Source of the DNA: Pseudomonadota bacterium
GTDB lineage: Bacteria; Pseudomonadota; Gammaproteobacteria; Burkholderiales; Thiobacillaceae
Direction: 5' to 3'
Assembly: GCA_021847385.1 (NCBI GenBank)
Contig: JAJZTV010000001.1
Coordinates: 1 to 34,580, forward strand
DNA length: 34,580 bases
Each line of letters begins with the position of its first letter. Positions within the stretch are counted from its first letter, which is position 1. The notes beneath the pieces were generated by a model that was not told the origin of the DNA, did no database searches, and saw nothing but the letters and a program-made list of their open reading frames with translations. The translations under genes and the position numbers were made by a program. Below, in pieces: positions 7,542-16,667 of the stretch.

Positions 7542-9905
7542 TCAATCGCCGGCATGCCAATAGCGTGCTTGCCGCACTCTTGCCTCGCCTAATTGCAGGC
7601 CTCGCACCTGAAAGCGCAGCAGCACCGCGCCATTGCGGTCGGTGCGCAGTACTTGCGCGCCGCTATCGAGATAACGTCGCACCACCTCGGGCTTGGGGTG
7701 GCCGAAGCGGTTGCGGTGGCCGACCGGAATCACGATCCAGTGCGGGTTGACGGCGGCGAGGAAGGCCGGGGTCGACGAGGTGGCGCTGCCATGATGCGGC
7801 GCGATCAGCACGTCGGCCTGAAGCCGCCCCGGCACACGCTCCAGCAAGCTCATCTCGCCTAGCCGTTCGATGTCGGCCGGGATCAAGGCCGAACCGAAGC
7901 GGCTGCTGATCTTCAACACGCAGCCGCGGTCGTTGTCGCGATAGTTGCGGTTGACGTAGTGCTCCGGTGTCGGGTGCAGCAATTCGAAATGCACGCCGTC
8001 CCAATCCCACTGTTGTCCGGCCAGGCAAGGCCGCAGCCCAGGCGCATATCGCAGCACCGCTTGGCCTATTGGGCTGACCGTCTCACTGGGAAGGCCGACG
8101 AAAGAGGCGGCTGTCCACCGAGGTGTGTGACTGGCCAGCAGACTCAAGGCGCCACCGCTGTGGTCGCTGTCGTCGTGGCTGACGATCAGACCGTCAAGCT
8201 TGGCGATGCCTTCGGCATATAAATAAGGCGCGACGATCCGGCCTCCGGCATCTTCGCCCGAGACGTAGCGCGGCCCGGCGTCGAAGACCAGGGCATGCTC
8301 GGTCGTCCGCACAACGGCGGCCAGGCCCTGGCCGACATCGAGCACGTCGAGCCAGACCTCGCCCTGATCCGGCCGGTCCAAACGCGGCAACAACAGCGGC
8401 AAGAACAGAACAGCACCCAGCCAACGTGCCGACAAGCCACGCGGCAGGATCATGATGAGCGCACCGATCAGCGCCAACACCAGTGCCGCGACCGACGGTT
8501 CGGCGCCATGCCAAACCGGTTGTGGCAAGGCATCGAGCCAAGTCAGCCCCTGCATGACGAGTGCGATCAGCGCGTGGGCCAAATCGGCCAAGCCATCCCA
8601 GGGCAACAGTGACGCCAGCAGCACCAAAGGCACCACCAGCCAACTGACCAGCGGGATGGCGAAGGCGTTGGCCAACGGCGACACCAGCGAGGCCTCATGG
8701 AAAATCAGTAGCAAGCCCGGCAGCAAGACCAAGGTTACGGCCGCTTGCGCCGCTAGCCACGCCCGCCACGGCGCGTCCCGCCCTAAACGGCCTTGGCCGC
8801 CGAGCATCAATGCGGCGACCGCACCGAAAGACAACCAGAACCCGGGCGACAAGGCCGCCCACGGATCGAGCAGCACGACAACGAACAGGGCCAGAGCCAG
8901 GATGCGCGAGGCGGAGACGGCACGATCGAAGAGCAAGGCCAAAGCCGCAACCGCCAACATGAAGAGCGTGCGCTGTGCCGGAATACCAAAGCCAGCCAAC
9001 GCAACGTAGATCACCGCCGCGACGAGCCCCAAGCCGATGCCAGCCTTCTGCGCCGGTAGACGCAAGGCCAAGGCCGGTAGCCGGCGCCAAAAGAACTGGA
9101 CCAAGCCATAGACCAGCACCGAGAACAGCGTCACGTGCAGGCCGGAAATCGACATCAAGTGCGTCACGCCGGTGTGGCGGAACAAGGTCCATTGGCTATC
9201 GGGGATCGCATTCTGGTCGCCTACCGCCAAGGCCACGGCGACCCCGGCATAGGGACGGTCGTGCAAGGCGGTGAGCAAGCGGCTGCGCAAGGCCTCGCGT
9301 AGGCGATCGAGCGCTGCGCGCGGCTTGCCGGTGCAGGCCTCGGCCGCCACCGGCTCGGCGACGACATGGCCGGTAGCACGAATCCCGCGCTCCAACAGCC
9401 AGCCCTCATAGTCGAACCCGTGCGGATTGACATTGCCATGCGGCCGGAACAGGCGTGCGCTCAAGCGCAGGCAATCGCCGCCGTGCAGCGGCATCAGCAC
9501 CGTCGTCGCGTCGTCGAGATAGCGGTTGAGCATCAGCCGCTCGGGCACTCGCGCCCCCGGACTCAACACCCGCTGGACTTGGAAAACAAAACGCTGCCCA
9601 CGCGGCATAGCCTCAGGCAGGCCGAGTACGCGCCCCTGCAATACGATGTCCCGCCCCTCCCAAGCCCGCGGCAAGATTTCGCTCAAGCGCAACTCGGCGC
9701 GCCAGCTCGCATAGAAAAAACCGGCATAGGCAGCGAGCAAGAGCCAAGGGACCGCGCGCCAGAGACGCCACGAACCACGCCTCGGCCACCAAGCCGCCAG
9801 CAGGAACAACAGGGGCGCCAGCCAAAGCCAACGGAACTCCGGCAGCACTACCTGGGTCTGCAACCATGCCGCCCCTAAAGCGAAACCCAATGCGATGGCA
9901 CGCAT
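7542..9905 (-). CDS. comEC: ComEC/Rec2 competence DNA channel
   Basis: Inner-membrane protein that carries single-stranded DNA into the cytoplasm during natural transformation, 787 aa and full length. The N-terminal segment is hydrophobic with a soluble OB-like insertion (DUF4131 region). The central Competence domain has multiple membrane helices and the HTGVTHLMSISGLHVTLFS motif. The C-terminal third is a metallo-beta-lactamase-like domain with VSHDDSDHSGG near residues 575-585, plus a later PHHGSATS, so the proposed nuclease residues are intact. No other competence genes lie nearby, which is common for comEC. It is divergent from the DUF2062 gene across about 70 bp. Confidence 0.95.
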   Translation of the reverse strand: MRAIALGFALGAAWLQTQVVLPEFRWLWLAPLLFLLAAWWPRRGSWRLWRAVPWLLLAAYAGFFYASWRAELRLSEILPRAWEGRDIVLQGRVLGLPEAMPRGQRFVFQVQRVLSPGARVPERLMLNRYLDDATTVLMPLHGGDCLRLSARLFRPHGNVNPHGFDYEGWLLERGIRATGHVVAEPVAAEACTGKPRAALDRLREALRSRLLTALHDRPYAGVAVALAVGDQNAIPDSQWTLFRHTGVTHLMSISGLHVTLFSVLVYGLVQFFWRRLPALALRLPAQKAGIGLGLVAAVIYVALAGFGIPAQRTLFMLAVAALALLFDRAVSASRILALALFVVVLLDPWAALSPGFWLSFGAVAALMLGGQGRLGRDAPWRAWLAAQAAVTLVLLPGLLLIFHEASLVSPLANAFAIPLVSWLVVPLVLLASLLPWDGLADLAHALIALVMQGLTWLDALPQPVWHGAEPSVAALVLALIGALIMILPRGLSARWLGAVLFLPLLLPRLDRPDQGEVWLDVLDVGQGLAAVVRTTEHALVFDAGPRYVSGEDAGGRIVAPYLYAEGIAKLDGLIVSHDDSDHSGGALSLLASHTPRWTAASFVGLPSETVSPIGQAVLRYAPGLRPCLAGQQWDWDGVHFELLHPTPEHYVNRNYRDNDRGCVLKISSRFGSALIPADIERLGEMSLLERVPGRLQADVLIAPHHGSATSSTPAFLAAVNPHWIVIPVGHRNRFGHPKPEVVRRYLDSGAQVLRTDRNGAVLLRFQVRGLQLGEARVRQARYWHAGD

Positions 9906-9974
9906 AGCCTAGCTTTGCTAACCTCCCATCATATGGTTCTTGTTTTGATTTTCGGGCCTAACCAGACCTTACCG

Positions 9975-10526
9975 ATGCCGCGTAAACACTTCAGAAAATA
10001 CCTGCCCGATCACCACAGCGTACGTGGCCACCGCCACCTCCGCCACTTCGGGCCCTTGCTCAAGCACCCCAATCTCTGGCACTTGAACCGGCATTCGGTC
10101 GCAGGCGGTGTCGCCGCCGGCATGTTCGCCGGCTTGATCCCCGGCCCGGTGCAAATGTTGGCCGGGGCCATCCTCGCCATCATCTTCCGGGTCAACCTGC
10201 CGGTCGCGATGGTGACCACCTGGTATACCAACCCGATCACCTGGGGGCCGATCATCGTCGTCGCCTATGCCATCGGCTCGCTGATCACCGGCGAACCGAT
10301 GGGCAAGGTGACGGGATTCGAATTCGACTGGAGCAGCGGCGATTGGCATCTGTTCCTGCCCCGCTTATACGAATGGTTCCTCGGCCTGGGCGAAACCTAC
10401 CTGATCGGCAGCCTGATCCTCGGTCTGGTCCTGGCTGCGCTCGGCTATATCGCAGTGCAGATCGCCTGGCGCTTGTATCTGCTGGCCTATCTCAAGCGTC
10501 GGCGGCAACGGCGCAAGCCGGTCTAA
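9975..10526 (+). CDS. DUF2062 membrane protein
   Basis: A 183-aa protein with DUF2062, an inner-membrane domain of unknown function common in proteobacteria. It begins MPRKHFRKYLPDHHSVR, the usual family N-terminus, followed by HLNRHSVAGGVAAGMFAGLIPGP and two or three hydrophobic helices, and ends in a basic Arg/Lys-rich tail. The ATG at 9975 was chosen by family comparison. The frame is open further upstream (for example ATG 9933), and neither start has a clear Shine-Dalgarno sequence. Stretches of this domain sit at the termini of some glycosyltransferases, but no transferase domain is attached here. Confidence 0.83.
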   Translation: MPRKHFRKYLPDHHSVRGHRHLRHFGPLLKHPNLWHLNRHSVAGGVAAGMFAGLIPGPVQMLAGAILAIIFRVNLPVAMVTTWYTNPITWGPIIVVAYAIGSLITGEPMGKVTGFEFDWSSGDWHLFLPRLYEWFLGLGETYLIGSLILGLVLAALGYIAVQIAWRLYLLAYLKRRRQRRKPV

Positions 10527-10533
10527 GCGGCGA

Positions 10534-11022
10534 TCAGTTTTCCCCACTCGACAACGGTTTCAATTTGCCGCCCGCCAGAATGGCGTGCAGCACCTTCTCG
10601 GCATCGCCGTGAAACTGCTTGAACACCACCCCGATCTTGAACACCTTGCGCGATAGCGTGGTATGCATCACCTTGCCCTGCAACTGGATCACGAGCGGGG
10701 TCTTGCCGGTCGCTTGCGGTATCTCGAGGTAGATGTGGTATTCCTTCTGCGGTGGAACATGATCTTCGCAAGCGATCGCCGCACCCGAGGCGCAGATATT
10801 GTCGGTGGTGCCTAGATAGCGTACCCCACCGTCGCTGACGCTCACCAAGGCGGCACGCCAGTGTGCGATATAACGCTGTGCGATACGGCGCTCCGGCGCA
10901 GGCGGAACCGGTGCTGCCGCCTGGGTGACGGCTGTGGCGGTCGCCGCTTCCGTTATCGGCGCGCTATCTGCGGCAACGGCCTTGTCTGTTTCCACCCCCG
11001 GCTGAGTCTCTTCTTCCGCCAC
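10534..11022 (-). CDS. PilZ-domain protein (putative c-di-GMP effector)
   Basis: A 162-aa cytoplasmic protein. The first 45 residues are acidic and Ala/Thr/Pro-rich, probably disordered. A PilZ domain follows, with RRIAQRY (RxxxR-like) near residue 45 and the paired TDNICASGAAI loop, which corresponds to the D/NxSxxG motif. Both parts of a c-di-GMP site are therefore present, though D/N is replaced within NICASG. Start is GTG at 11022 with AGGAGG four bases upstream. It is the last gene downstream of lolD (23 bp gap), an arrangement often seen for small PilZ genes. The window encodes two c-di-GMP enzymes that could feed such an effector; a direct link is not shown. Confidence 0.8.
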   Translation of the reverse strand: MAEEETQPGVETDKAVAADSAPITEAATATAVTQAAAPVPPAPERRIAQRYIAHWRAALVSVSDGGVRYLGTTDNICASGAAIACEDHVPPQKEYHIYLEIPQATGKTPLVIQLQGKVMHTTLSRKVFKIGVVFKQFHGDAEKVLHAILAGGKLKPLSSGEN

Positions 11023-11044
11023 CGCCCCTCCTCCATTCCAAGGC

Positions 11045-11731
11045 TCACCCTGCCTCGATCATGAGCTGTCCGTCTTTTATGTTCAGCACTCTTTGCATGC
11101 GCCCGGCCAAGTCCGGATCGTGCGTCACGATCAAAAAGCTTAGCGCATGTTTCTCGTTCAGGTCGATCAACATTTTTTGAATATGCTCGGCGGTGTGCCG
11201 ATCGAGGTTGCCGGTCGGCTCGTCCATCAACACACAGGCAGGCCGGGTGACCAGGGCACGGGCAATCGCCGCGCGCTGACGTTCGCCGCCGGAGAGCTCA
11301 CCGGGCCGGTGATTCAGGCGATGGCCGAGACCCACCTCGGTCAACCAGCGCTCGGCCTCGGCATAGGCGACCGCCTGGTCCAGACGCCGAATCAGCAAGG
11401 GCATCGCGGCGTTTTCCAGCGCAGTGAATTCCGCCAACAGGTGATGAAACTGGTAGACGAAGCCCAAGGCGCGATTGCGCAAATTGCCGCGCGCCAATTC
11501 GCTCATCGCCCAGATATCCTCGCCCTGAACCGTGACTTGACCGGCATCGGGCCGATCCAGCCCGCCCAGCACATGCAACAGGGTGCTCTTGCCGGAGCCG
11601 GATGCGCCCATCACCGCGACCCGTTCGCCCTCGCCGATCGCCAGCTCGATATCGCTCAGCACCGGCACTTCCAGCTTGCCCTGCCAATAACTCTTCTTGA
11701 GCCTTGTGCAGGCGAGGACAGGGTTATTCAT
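11045..11731 (-). CDS. lolD: LolD, lipoprotein-releasing ABC ATPase
   Basis: ATPase subunit of the Lol complex that frees outer-membrane lipoproteins from the inner membrane, 228 aa. Walker A GASGSGKST lies at 42-50, Q-loop region FVYQFHHLLAEF follows, then the signature LSGGERQR and Walker B CVLMDEPTGNLD, with the switch His in VTHD. The motif FQFHHLL-type Q-loop is typical of LolD. The true start is ATG 11731, inside the lolC stop (TATGAATAA); the open frame further upstream belongs to the overlap. Translation is therefore coupled to lolC/E. Confidence 0.95.
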   Translation of the reverse strand: MNNPVLACTRLKKSYWQGKLEVPVLSDIELAIGEGERVAVMGASGSGKSTLLHVLGGLDRPDAGQVTVQGEDIWAMSELARGNLRNRALGFVYQFHHLLAEFTALENAAMPLLIRRLDQAVAYAEAERWLTEVGLGHRLNHRPGELSGGERQRAAIARALVTRPACVLMDEPTGNLDRHTAEHIQKMLIDLNEKHALSFLIVTHDPDLAGRMQRVLNIKDGQLMIEAG

Positions 11732-12974
11732 AGCGTAAGGCCTCCGCCGGCTGCACGTTGGCTGCACGCCAGCTCGGATACAGGGTCGCCAGGAAAGACA
11801 GGCCCAGGGCGACGCCGCCGATCCACATGACGTCGCTCAACACCAGCTTCGACGGCAGCTCGGAGATGTAATAGACATCGGCCGGGAACAGGTCCATGTG
11901 CAGCACCCGTTCGATCACCGGCACCACGGTCTCGACATTGAGCGCGAGCACCACGCCGCCGATCACGCCGAGCAGCGTGCCGATCACGCCGATCAGGCTG
12001 CCCTGCACCATGAAGATCTTCATGATGCTATTGGGGCTGGCGCCCAAAGTACGCAGGATCGCGATGTCGGCCTGCTTATCGGTCACCGCCATGACCAGGG
12101 TGGAGACGATATTGAACGCGGCCACCGCGACGATCAGGGTCAGGATGATGAACATCATGTGCTTCTCGATCTGAACCGCACGGAAGAAATTGGCATGGCT
12201 CATGGTCCAGTCGCTGATGTAATAGTCGCCTTGCAGGGTCCTGGCGAATTCGCGCGTCAACAAGGGAGCGCGGTCCATATCGGCCAGCTTCAGGCGCAGG
12301 CCGGACACCGCGTATCCCATGCGATACAACTTTTGCGCATCTTCGATGTGGATCAGCGCCAAGCCGGCGTCATACTCGAACATGCCCATCTGAAACAAGC
12401 CGACCACGGTGAACTGCTTCATGCGCGGCAGCATGCCGGCCGGCGTGATCACGCCCTGCGGCACCATCAACGTCACCTTGTCGCCGACGAACACGCCGAG
12501 CGAGTGCGCCAGATCCGCACCGAGCACGACGCCGAATTCGCCGGGCTTGAGATCGGCCAGACGGCCGGCCTTCATATGCGCACCGAATTCGGCGACGTGC
12601 GGCTCGTCGGCCGGCGAAATGCCGCGCACGATGCCACCTTTGGTCTCCGAACCGAAAGCCAGCAAGGCTTGACCGGTCACAAACGGCGCATAGCCGCGCA
12701 CCTCCGGATGCCGCCGCACTTGCTCGACCAAAGCCGGCAGATCGTTCAGACGACCATCCGGCCCGGTAATCTCCATGTGCGCCGCCACGCCGAGAATGCG
12801 ATTGCGTAATTCTTCTTGAAAGCCATTCATCACCGACAGCACCACGATCAAGGCGGTTACGCCTAAGGCGATGCCGATCATCGAGGTCATGGAGATGAAG
12901 GAGATGAAATGGTTGCGGCGCTTGGCGCGGGTATAGCGCAGGCCGATCCAGAGTTCATAGGGGCGGATCATCAT
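11724..12974 (-). CDS. lolC: LolC/LolE family lipoprotein-releasing permease
   Basis: Transmembrane subunit of the lipoprotein-releasing complex, 416 aa. It has one N-terminal helix near residues 28-50, a large periplasmic domain, then three C-terminal helices around 275-300, 320-345 and 378-400. The coupling-helix sequence RTLGASPNSIMKIFMVQG is typical. Only one LolC/E gene precedes lolD here, so the complex may be a LolF-type homodimer, unless a second gene lies elsewhere. The ATG at 12974 overlaps the yjbQ stop (ATGA). A second ATG three bases on is equally usable, with GGAG upstream of both. Confidence 0.93.
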   Translation of the reverse strand: MMIRPYELWIGLRYTRAKRRNHFISFISMTSMIGIALGVTALIVVLSVMNGFQEELRNRILGVAAHMEITGPDGRLNDLPALVEQVRRHPEVRGYAPFVTGQALLAFGSETKGGIVRGISPADEPHVAEFGAHMKAGRLADLKPGEFGVVLGADLAHSLGVFVGDKVTLMVPQGVITPAGMLPRMKQFTVVGLFQMGMFEYDAGLALIHIEDAQKLYRMGYAVSGLRLKLADMDRAPLLTREFARTLQGDYYISDWTMSHANFFRAVQIEKHMMFIILTLIVAVAAFNIVSTLVMAVTDKQADIAILRTLGASPNSIMKIFMVQGSLIGVIGTLLGVIGGVVLALNVETVVPVIERVLHMDLFPADVYYISELPSKLVLSDVMWIGGVALGLSFLATLYPSWRAANVQPAEALRYE

Positions 12975-13471
12975 TGGCTCCGACCGCCCATACCTCTGGG
13001 CTTGATATCGGCTTCGCCAATGTTAGCCGGCACCGAAGCTTCGCTTTCTCCCAACAAGTGTGCCGCCACGCGGCGCTGCTGCGGGTCGCGCCGGTGTTCG
13101 AACAAGTAGATGCCCTGCCAGGTGCCCAAGGCGAGCTGCCCTGCGATGACCGGAATCGACAACTGGGTCTGGGTCAAGGCGGCCCGAACATGGGCCGGCA
13201 TGTCGTCTGGGCCTTCGAGGGTGTGGCGATAGATCGGGTCGTTCTCCGGCACCAAACGGGAGAGAAACCGTTCCAGATCGCCCTGCACGTCCGGATCATG
13301 GTTTTCCTGAACCAACAGGCTGGCCGAGGTATGTTGCACGAAGAGCGTCAGCAAGCCCTCCGCCATGCCGGATCGGGCAAGCCAATCGCTGACTGAATCG
13401 GTGAAGGCATAAAGCCCCTTGCCGCGCGTGCTGACGTGGAATTGGCGGGTGAGTTGGCGCATGGCCGCCAT
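12971..13471 (-). CDS. yjbQ: YjbQ/UPF0047 family protein
   Basis: A 166-aa cytoplasmic protein of the YjbQ (UPF0047) family, reported for some members to have weak thiamine-phosphate-synthase activity; its physiological role is unclear. Family blocks are TRGKGLYAFTDSV, LFVQHTSASLLVQENHDPDV, HVRAALTQTQLSIPVI, and GTWQGIYLFEHR, with the conserved His and Glu metal-binding residues. The C-terminus is about 25 residues longer than the basic fold and looks unstructured. ATG 13471 is preferred for an AGGCG eight bases upstream; ATG 13462 is possible. The frame remains open to 13522 but that crosses the upstream terminator. It is translationally coupled to lolC/E. Confidence 0.88.
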   Translation of the reverse strand: MAAMRQLTRQFHVSTRGKGLYAFTDSVSDWLARSGMAEGLLTLFVQHTSASLLVQENHDPDVQGDLERFLSRLVPENDPIYRHTLEGPDDMPAHVRAALTQTQLSIPVIAGQLALGTWQGIYLFEHRRDPQQRRVAAHLLGESEASVPANIGEADIKPRGMGGRSQ

Positions 13472-13484
13472 TGTAACTGCGCCT

Positions 13485-13512
13485 AAACAAAAAAGCCGGC
13501 CTAGGGCCGGCT
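13485..13512 (-). terminator. Rho-independent terminator after DUF2189 gene
   Basis: On the minus strand an 8-bp perfect stem (AGCCGGCC with GGCCGGCT, 13494-13501 and 13505-13512) and 3-base loop are followed by a T tract, TTTTTGTTT-like (13485-13494). It lies 20 bp past the stop of the DUF2189 gene and before yjbQ. It therefore separates that gene from the yjbQ-lol operon, which must have its own promoter or rely on read-through. Confidence 0.85.
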
Positions 13513-13531
13513 CTGACAACATGAACCACGG

Positions 13532-14317
13532 CTATTCGGCTTGCACCGTATCCCGATAGGCATACCAACTGGCATGGCCTAAGATCGGAAAGATCACCGC
13601 CAGGCCGACGAACCAAGTCAACACCCCCAGGGCCGTCAGGGCGACGATCAACACAGCCCAAAGCGCCATCGCCGCGAGATTCTCGCGCACCACCACGAGG
13701 CTGGTGACGACGGCGGTCACCACGTCGGCCTTGCGGTCCATCATCATCGGCAGCGACACCACACTGGCGGCGAAGACCAGGCCCGCCAACACGGCACCGA
13801 AACCGACATAGGCGACGACGAATTGCCAATGCTCCGCCGCCCACAAGGTATCGAAGCTGAACGGTCCGCTGCTGACCCAGTCGCCGCGCAGCATCAAGGC
13901 CACCAAGATCGCAGAAAAACGCTCCCATGCGCTCAACACCAGGGCATACATCAAGCCGAACATGCCGATGGACGCGGCATTGTCACGGATGCACGAAAAC
14001 GCCCTGTCCTCCTCGGCAGCGGTCTTCCCTTCCTCGATCTGACACGACATGCCATAAAAGCCGATGGCCAGGAAAGGCGCCACCAGCAAGAAGCCGGAGG
14101 TCAGCGCCATGGCCAGATGGCTCTCTTTCAGGAAATGATTGACCACGGCATTGCCGAACACGGCGAACACCATGCCTAGACTCAGCGAAAGCGACAGATT
14201 GCGCTTGAAATCGCCCCAGCCCAGCCTGAGCCAATGCAATGGCTGTTGCCACGACACACGGTAGACGCAAGGCAATGCGATATGGGGATTGTTCGGACAG
14301 ATCGCGCTACGGCCCAT
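13532..14317 (-). CDS. DUF2189 integral membrane protein
   Basis: A 261-aa inner-membrane protein with about six hydrophobic segments. The family pattern is recognisable: WQQPLHWLRLGWGDFKRN near the start, LLVAPFLAIGFYGMS in the second membrane region, SLPMMMDRKADVVTAVVTS in the middle, and the terminal FPILGHASWYAYRDTV. Family function is unknown. It has a good Shine-Dalgarno, AAGGAGAGG, just upstream of ATG 14317, and a strong terminator downstream, so it is probably a single-gene transcript. Confidence 0.85.
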   Translation of the reverse strand: MGRSAICPNNPHIALPCVYRVSWQQPLHWLRLGWGDFKRNLSLSLSLGMVFAVFGNAVVNHFLKESHLAMALTSGFLLVAPFLAIGFYGMSCQIEEGKTAAEEDRAFSCIRDNAASIGMFGLMYALVLSAWERFSAILVALMLRGDWVSSGPFSFDTLWAAEHWQFVVAYVGFGAVLAGLVFAASVVSLPMMMDRKADVVTAVVTSLVVVRENLAAMALWAVLIVALTALGVLTWFVGLAVIFPILGHASWYAYRDTVQAE

Positions 14318-14380
14318 GGCTCCTCTCCTTATGAAAAAGTCTTTCGTTATTTGCCAACTATTTCAGTCCCGCGATCACAG

Positions 14381-14408
14381 ATTAATGCGTGTTTTTGCCT
14401 AAATGCAA
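14381..14408 (-). promoter_or_regulatory. Possible promoter of the DUF2189 gene
   Basis: Minus-strand TTGCAT (14403-14408), a 16-base spacer and ATTAAT (14381-14386) resemble a weak sigma-70 promoter 64 bp before the start codon. The rest of the 254-bp divergent gap (14318-14571) is comparatively AT-rich. It holds a TACAAT at 14552-14557 that may serve tal, and no gene was seen in it. Confidence 0.3.
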
Positions 14409-14571
14409 TGCCTCTTTGCCCGTATTTCCATACCAAGGATATCGCCATCCGCCACCTAGCCTGCGTCTATGGCCGACGCAATGTCGACTACACTTCTCAA
14501 GTAATGCGGTGAACCTTGGCTGGACCGACGGTCTCAATAGCAAGTGATAGCTACAATCCAGTGAGGCGAAG

Positions 14572-15648
14572 ATGGCGACATATGGCGAATTCAAGCGTTT
14601 GGGCCAAAGCCTGTGGCTCGACAACCTATCGCGTACCTTGCTCAAGGAAGGCGGATTGGCCCGGTATGTCCGAACCGGCGTCAGCGGGGTCACCTCCAAC
14701 CCGACCATCTTCCACAAAGCGGTGGCCGAGAGCCCCTACTACCGGGAGGAACTCGGCCGCCTGCGGCTGGTGGAACCGAATTTGGAACGGCGCTACGAGG
14801 CGCTGGTAATCGAAGATATCCGCACGGCCTGCGACTTGCTCAAGCCCGTGCACGACGCCAGCGCCGGCGACGACGGCTATGTCAGCCTGGAAGTCGCGCC
14901 CCGACTGGCCCACGATGCCCCGGCCACCGTGGCCGAGGCCAAACGCCTAAGCCGACTGGTCGCGCGCGACAACCTGCTGATCAAGATTCCCGCCACGTCG
15001 GCCGGCGTGGCCGCTTTCGAGCAACTCATCGCCGAGGGCTACCGGATCAACGTCACGCTGCTGTTCTCGACCAGCCAGACCGAGCGTGTGTTCGAGGCCT
15101 ATCTGCGCGGCGCGCAGTCCTGGCTAGCCCGCGGCGGCGACCCCAGGCGGCCGAAGGCCGTCGCCAGCCTGTTCCTGTCTCGGGTCGATACCTTGGCCGA
15201 CCAGCACCTGGATCGGATCGGCAGCCCCGACGCCCTCGCCCTCCGCGGCAAGACCGCCGTGGCGATGGCCAAGCTCGCTTATGGCCGCTACAAAGCGCTG
15301 TTCCACGCACCGGCCTTCGCCACACTCCGACAGGCAGGGCTGCGACCGCAGTACCTGTTGTGGGCCAGCACCGGCACCAAGAACCCGGCCTACAGCGATC
15401 TGCTCTATGTCGAACCGCTGGTCGGCCCCGAAACCATCAACACCCTGCCGGATAAGACCCTCGCCGCCCTCACCGATCACGGCCAAGCCGAGGCCACACT
15501 GGAGCAAGGGTTGGCCGCAGCCGAGGCACACATGCAAGAACTGCTGGCGCTCGGCATCGACCCGCAACAACTCGGCGAAGCGTTGCAAACCGAGGGCCTG
15601 CGTCTATTCAGCGACTCGTTCGAGCAGATGGTCGAATTGATGCGCTAG
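14572..15648 (+). CDS. tal: Transaldolase
   Basis: Non-oxidative pentose-phosphate enzyme moving a dihydroxyacetone unit between sedoheptulose 7-phosphate and glyceraldehyde 3-phosphate, 358 aa. The Schiff-base Lys138 lies in DNLLIKIPATSAGVAAF. The N-terminal signature GVTSNPTIFHKA and the RINVTLLFS strand are present. The length places it in the longer transaldolase subfamily often found beside pgi or zwf in Actinobacteria and Betaproteobacteria. A GAGG site six bases before ATG 14572 supports the start. It is followed after 25 bp by the COG4255 gene, probably co-transcribed. Confidence 0.96.
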   Translation: MATYGEFKRLGQSLWLDNLSRTLLKEGGLARYVRTGVSGVTSNPTIFHKAVAESPYYREELGRLRLVEPNLERRYEALVIEDIRTACDLLKPVHDASAGDDGYVSLEVAPRLAHDAPATVAEAKRLSRLVARDNLLIKIPATSAGVAAFEQLIAEGYRINVTLLFSTSQTERVFEAYLRGAQSWLARGGDPRRPKAVASLFLSRVDTLADQHLDRIGSPDALALRGKTAVAMAKLAYGRYKALFHAPAFATLRQAGLRPQYLLWASTGTKNPAYSDLLYVEPLVGPETINTLPDKTLAALTDHGQAEATLEQGLAAAEAHMQELLALGIDPQQLGEALQTEGLRLFSDSFEQMVELMR

Positions 15649-15673
15649 CGGCAGATCAGGCTAAACTCGGGCG

Positions 15674-16642
15674 ATGCTGCAATTGATCGTCCCCGACCTG
15701 GGCACCGCCGACCTCACGCCTGCCCTGCGCGCCCTGCTTGCGCGCAGCCACCGGCTCGACCAACCTGCCGCCGGCGGCCTGACCGAAGCGCTTTGCCAAG
15801 CCCTCGGTCTCGCCCCACCCTACCCGATCGCGGCGTTATGCCATGCCTATGACAGCGGCCAAGCCGGCAACACCGGTTATTGGCTACGCGCCGACCCGGT
15901 CTATCTGCATCTCAACATCGATAAGCTGATCCTTGGCGACCCGCGGCATTTAGCGTTGAGCATGGACGAGGCCTTGCAACTGACGGCCAGTCTGAATGCG
16001 CACTTTCAACCGGACGGCCTGCACTTCCAGGCCTTGGCAGCGGATCGTTGGTATCTGCGGCTGGTGCGACCGGTTGCGATGTCGACCACCTTGCTCGAGG
16101 CGGCCATCGGCCGCAGCATCGAGACCACCTTGCCCCAAGGCGAAAAGGCCGCATTGTGGCGGCGATACCTGAACGAGGCGCAGATGGTATTGCACGATCA
16201 CCCGGTCAATCAGGCGCGCGAGGCGCGCGGCATCATGCCGGTCAATAGCATTTGGTTCTGGGGCGAAGGCGTCGCGGCCGATGTGCCCACGCCTGAAATC
16301 TCTGCGCTGTTTGCCGATGCCCCCATCGCCGCCGCCCTGGCCCGAGGCATGGGTATCCGCCACGAGAAAACCCCGCACGGCCTGGTTGAACTGGAACGCG
16401 CCGTATCGATTGCGGCCGACCACATTGTGGTGGTGCTGGGCGCGCCGAGGCCGCCTGCAAGCGGGGGCGATTTATCGGCTAGCAAAACTTTGCCGCAGCA
16501 TTACGAAAATCGGTGGTTCGCACCCTTGCTCAAGGCATTGCAGTACGGGCGCATGGCGAAGCTGGTCTTGACGGGCATCGGCACGCCATCGTTCAACGCG
16601 GTCATCACGCGCGGGGATGCGTGGAAACTCTGGCGGCGCTAG
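15674..16642 (+). CDS. COG4255/RpfE-type conserved protein
   Basis: A 322-aa cytoplasmic protein resembling the RpfE-like family that is often annotated as a phosphoglycerate-mutase-like regulatory protein. Visible blocks are GYWLRADPVYLHLNIDKLIL, LTASLNAHF, RWYLRL, the central NEAQMVLHDHPVN, and MPVNSIWFWGEG. None of these gives a clear catalytic site, and the alkaline-phosphatase metal motifs of true phosphoglycerate mutases were not found, so enzyme activity is not claimed. It follows tal and converges with the methyltransferase gene. The family call is moderately secure and the function unknown. Confidence 0.7.
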   Translation: MLQLIVPDLGTADLTPALRALLARSHRLDQPAAGGLTEALCQALGLAPPYPIAALCHAYDSGQAGNTGYWLRADPVYLHLNIDKLILGDPRHLALSMDEALQLTASLNAHFQPDGLHFQALAADRWYLRLVRPVAMSTTLLEAAIGRSIETTLPQGEKAALWRRYLNEAQMVLHDHPVNQAREARGIMPVNSIWFWGEGVAADVPTPEISALFADAPIAAALARGMGIRHEKTPHGLVELERAVSIAADHIVVVLGAPRPPASGGDLSASKTLPQHYENRWFAPLLKALQYGRMAKLVLTGIGTPSFNAVITRGDAWKLWRR

Positions 16643-16667
16643 CCGAGCGCTTCTTGTCGCGAATGGG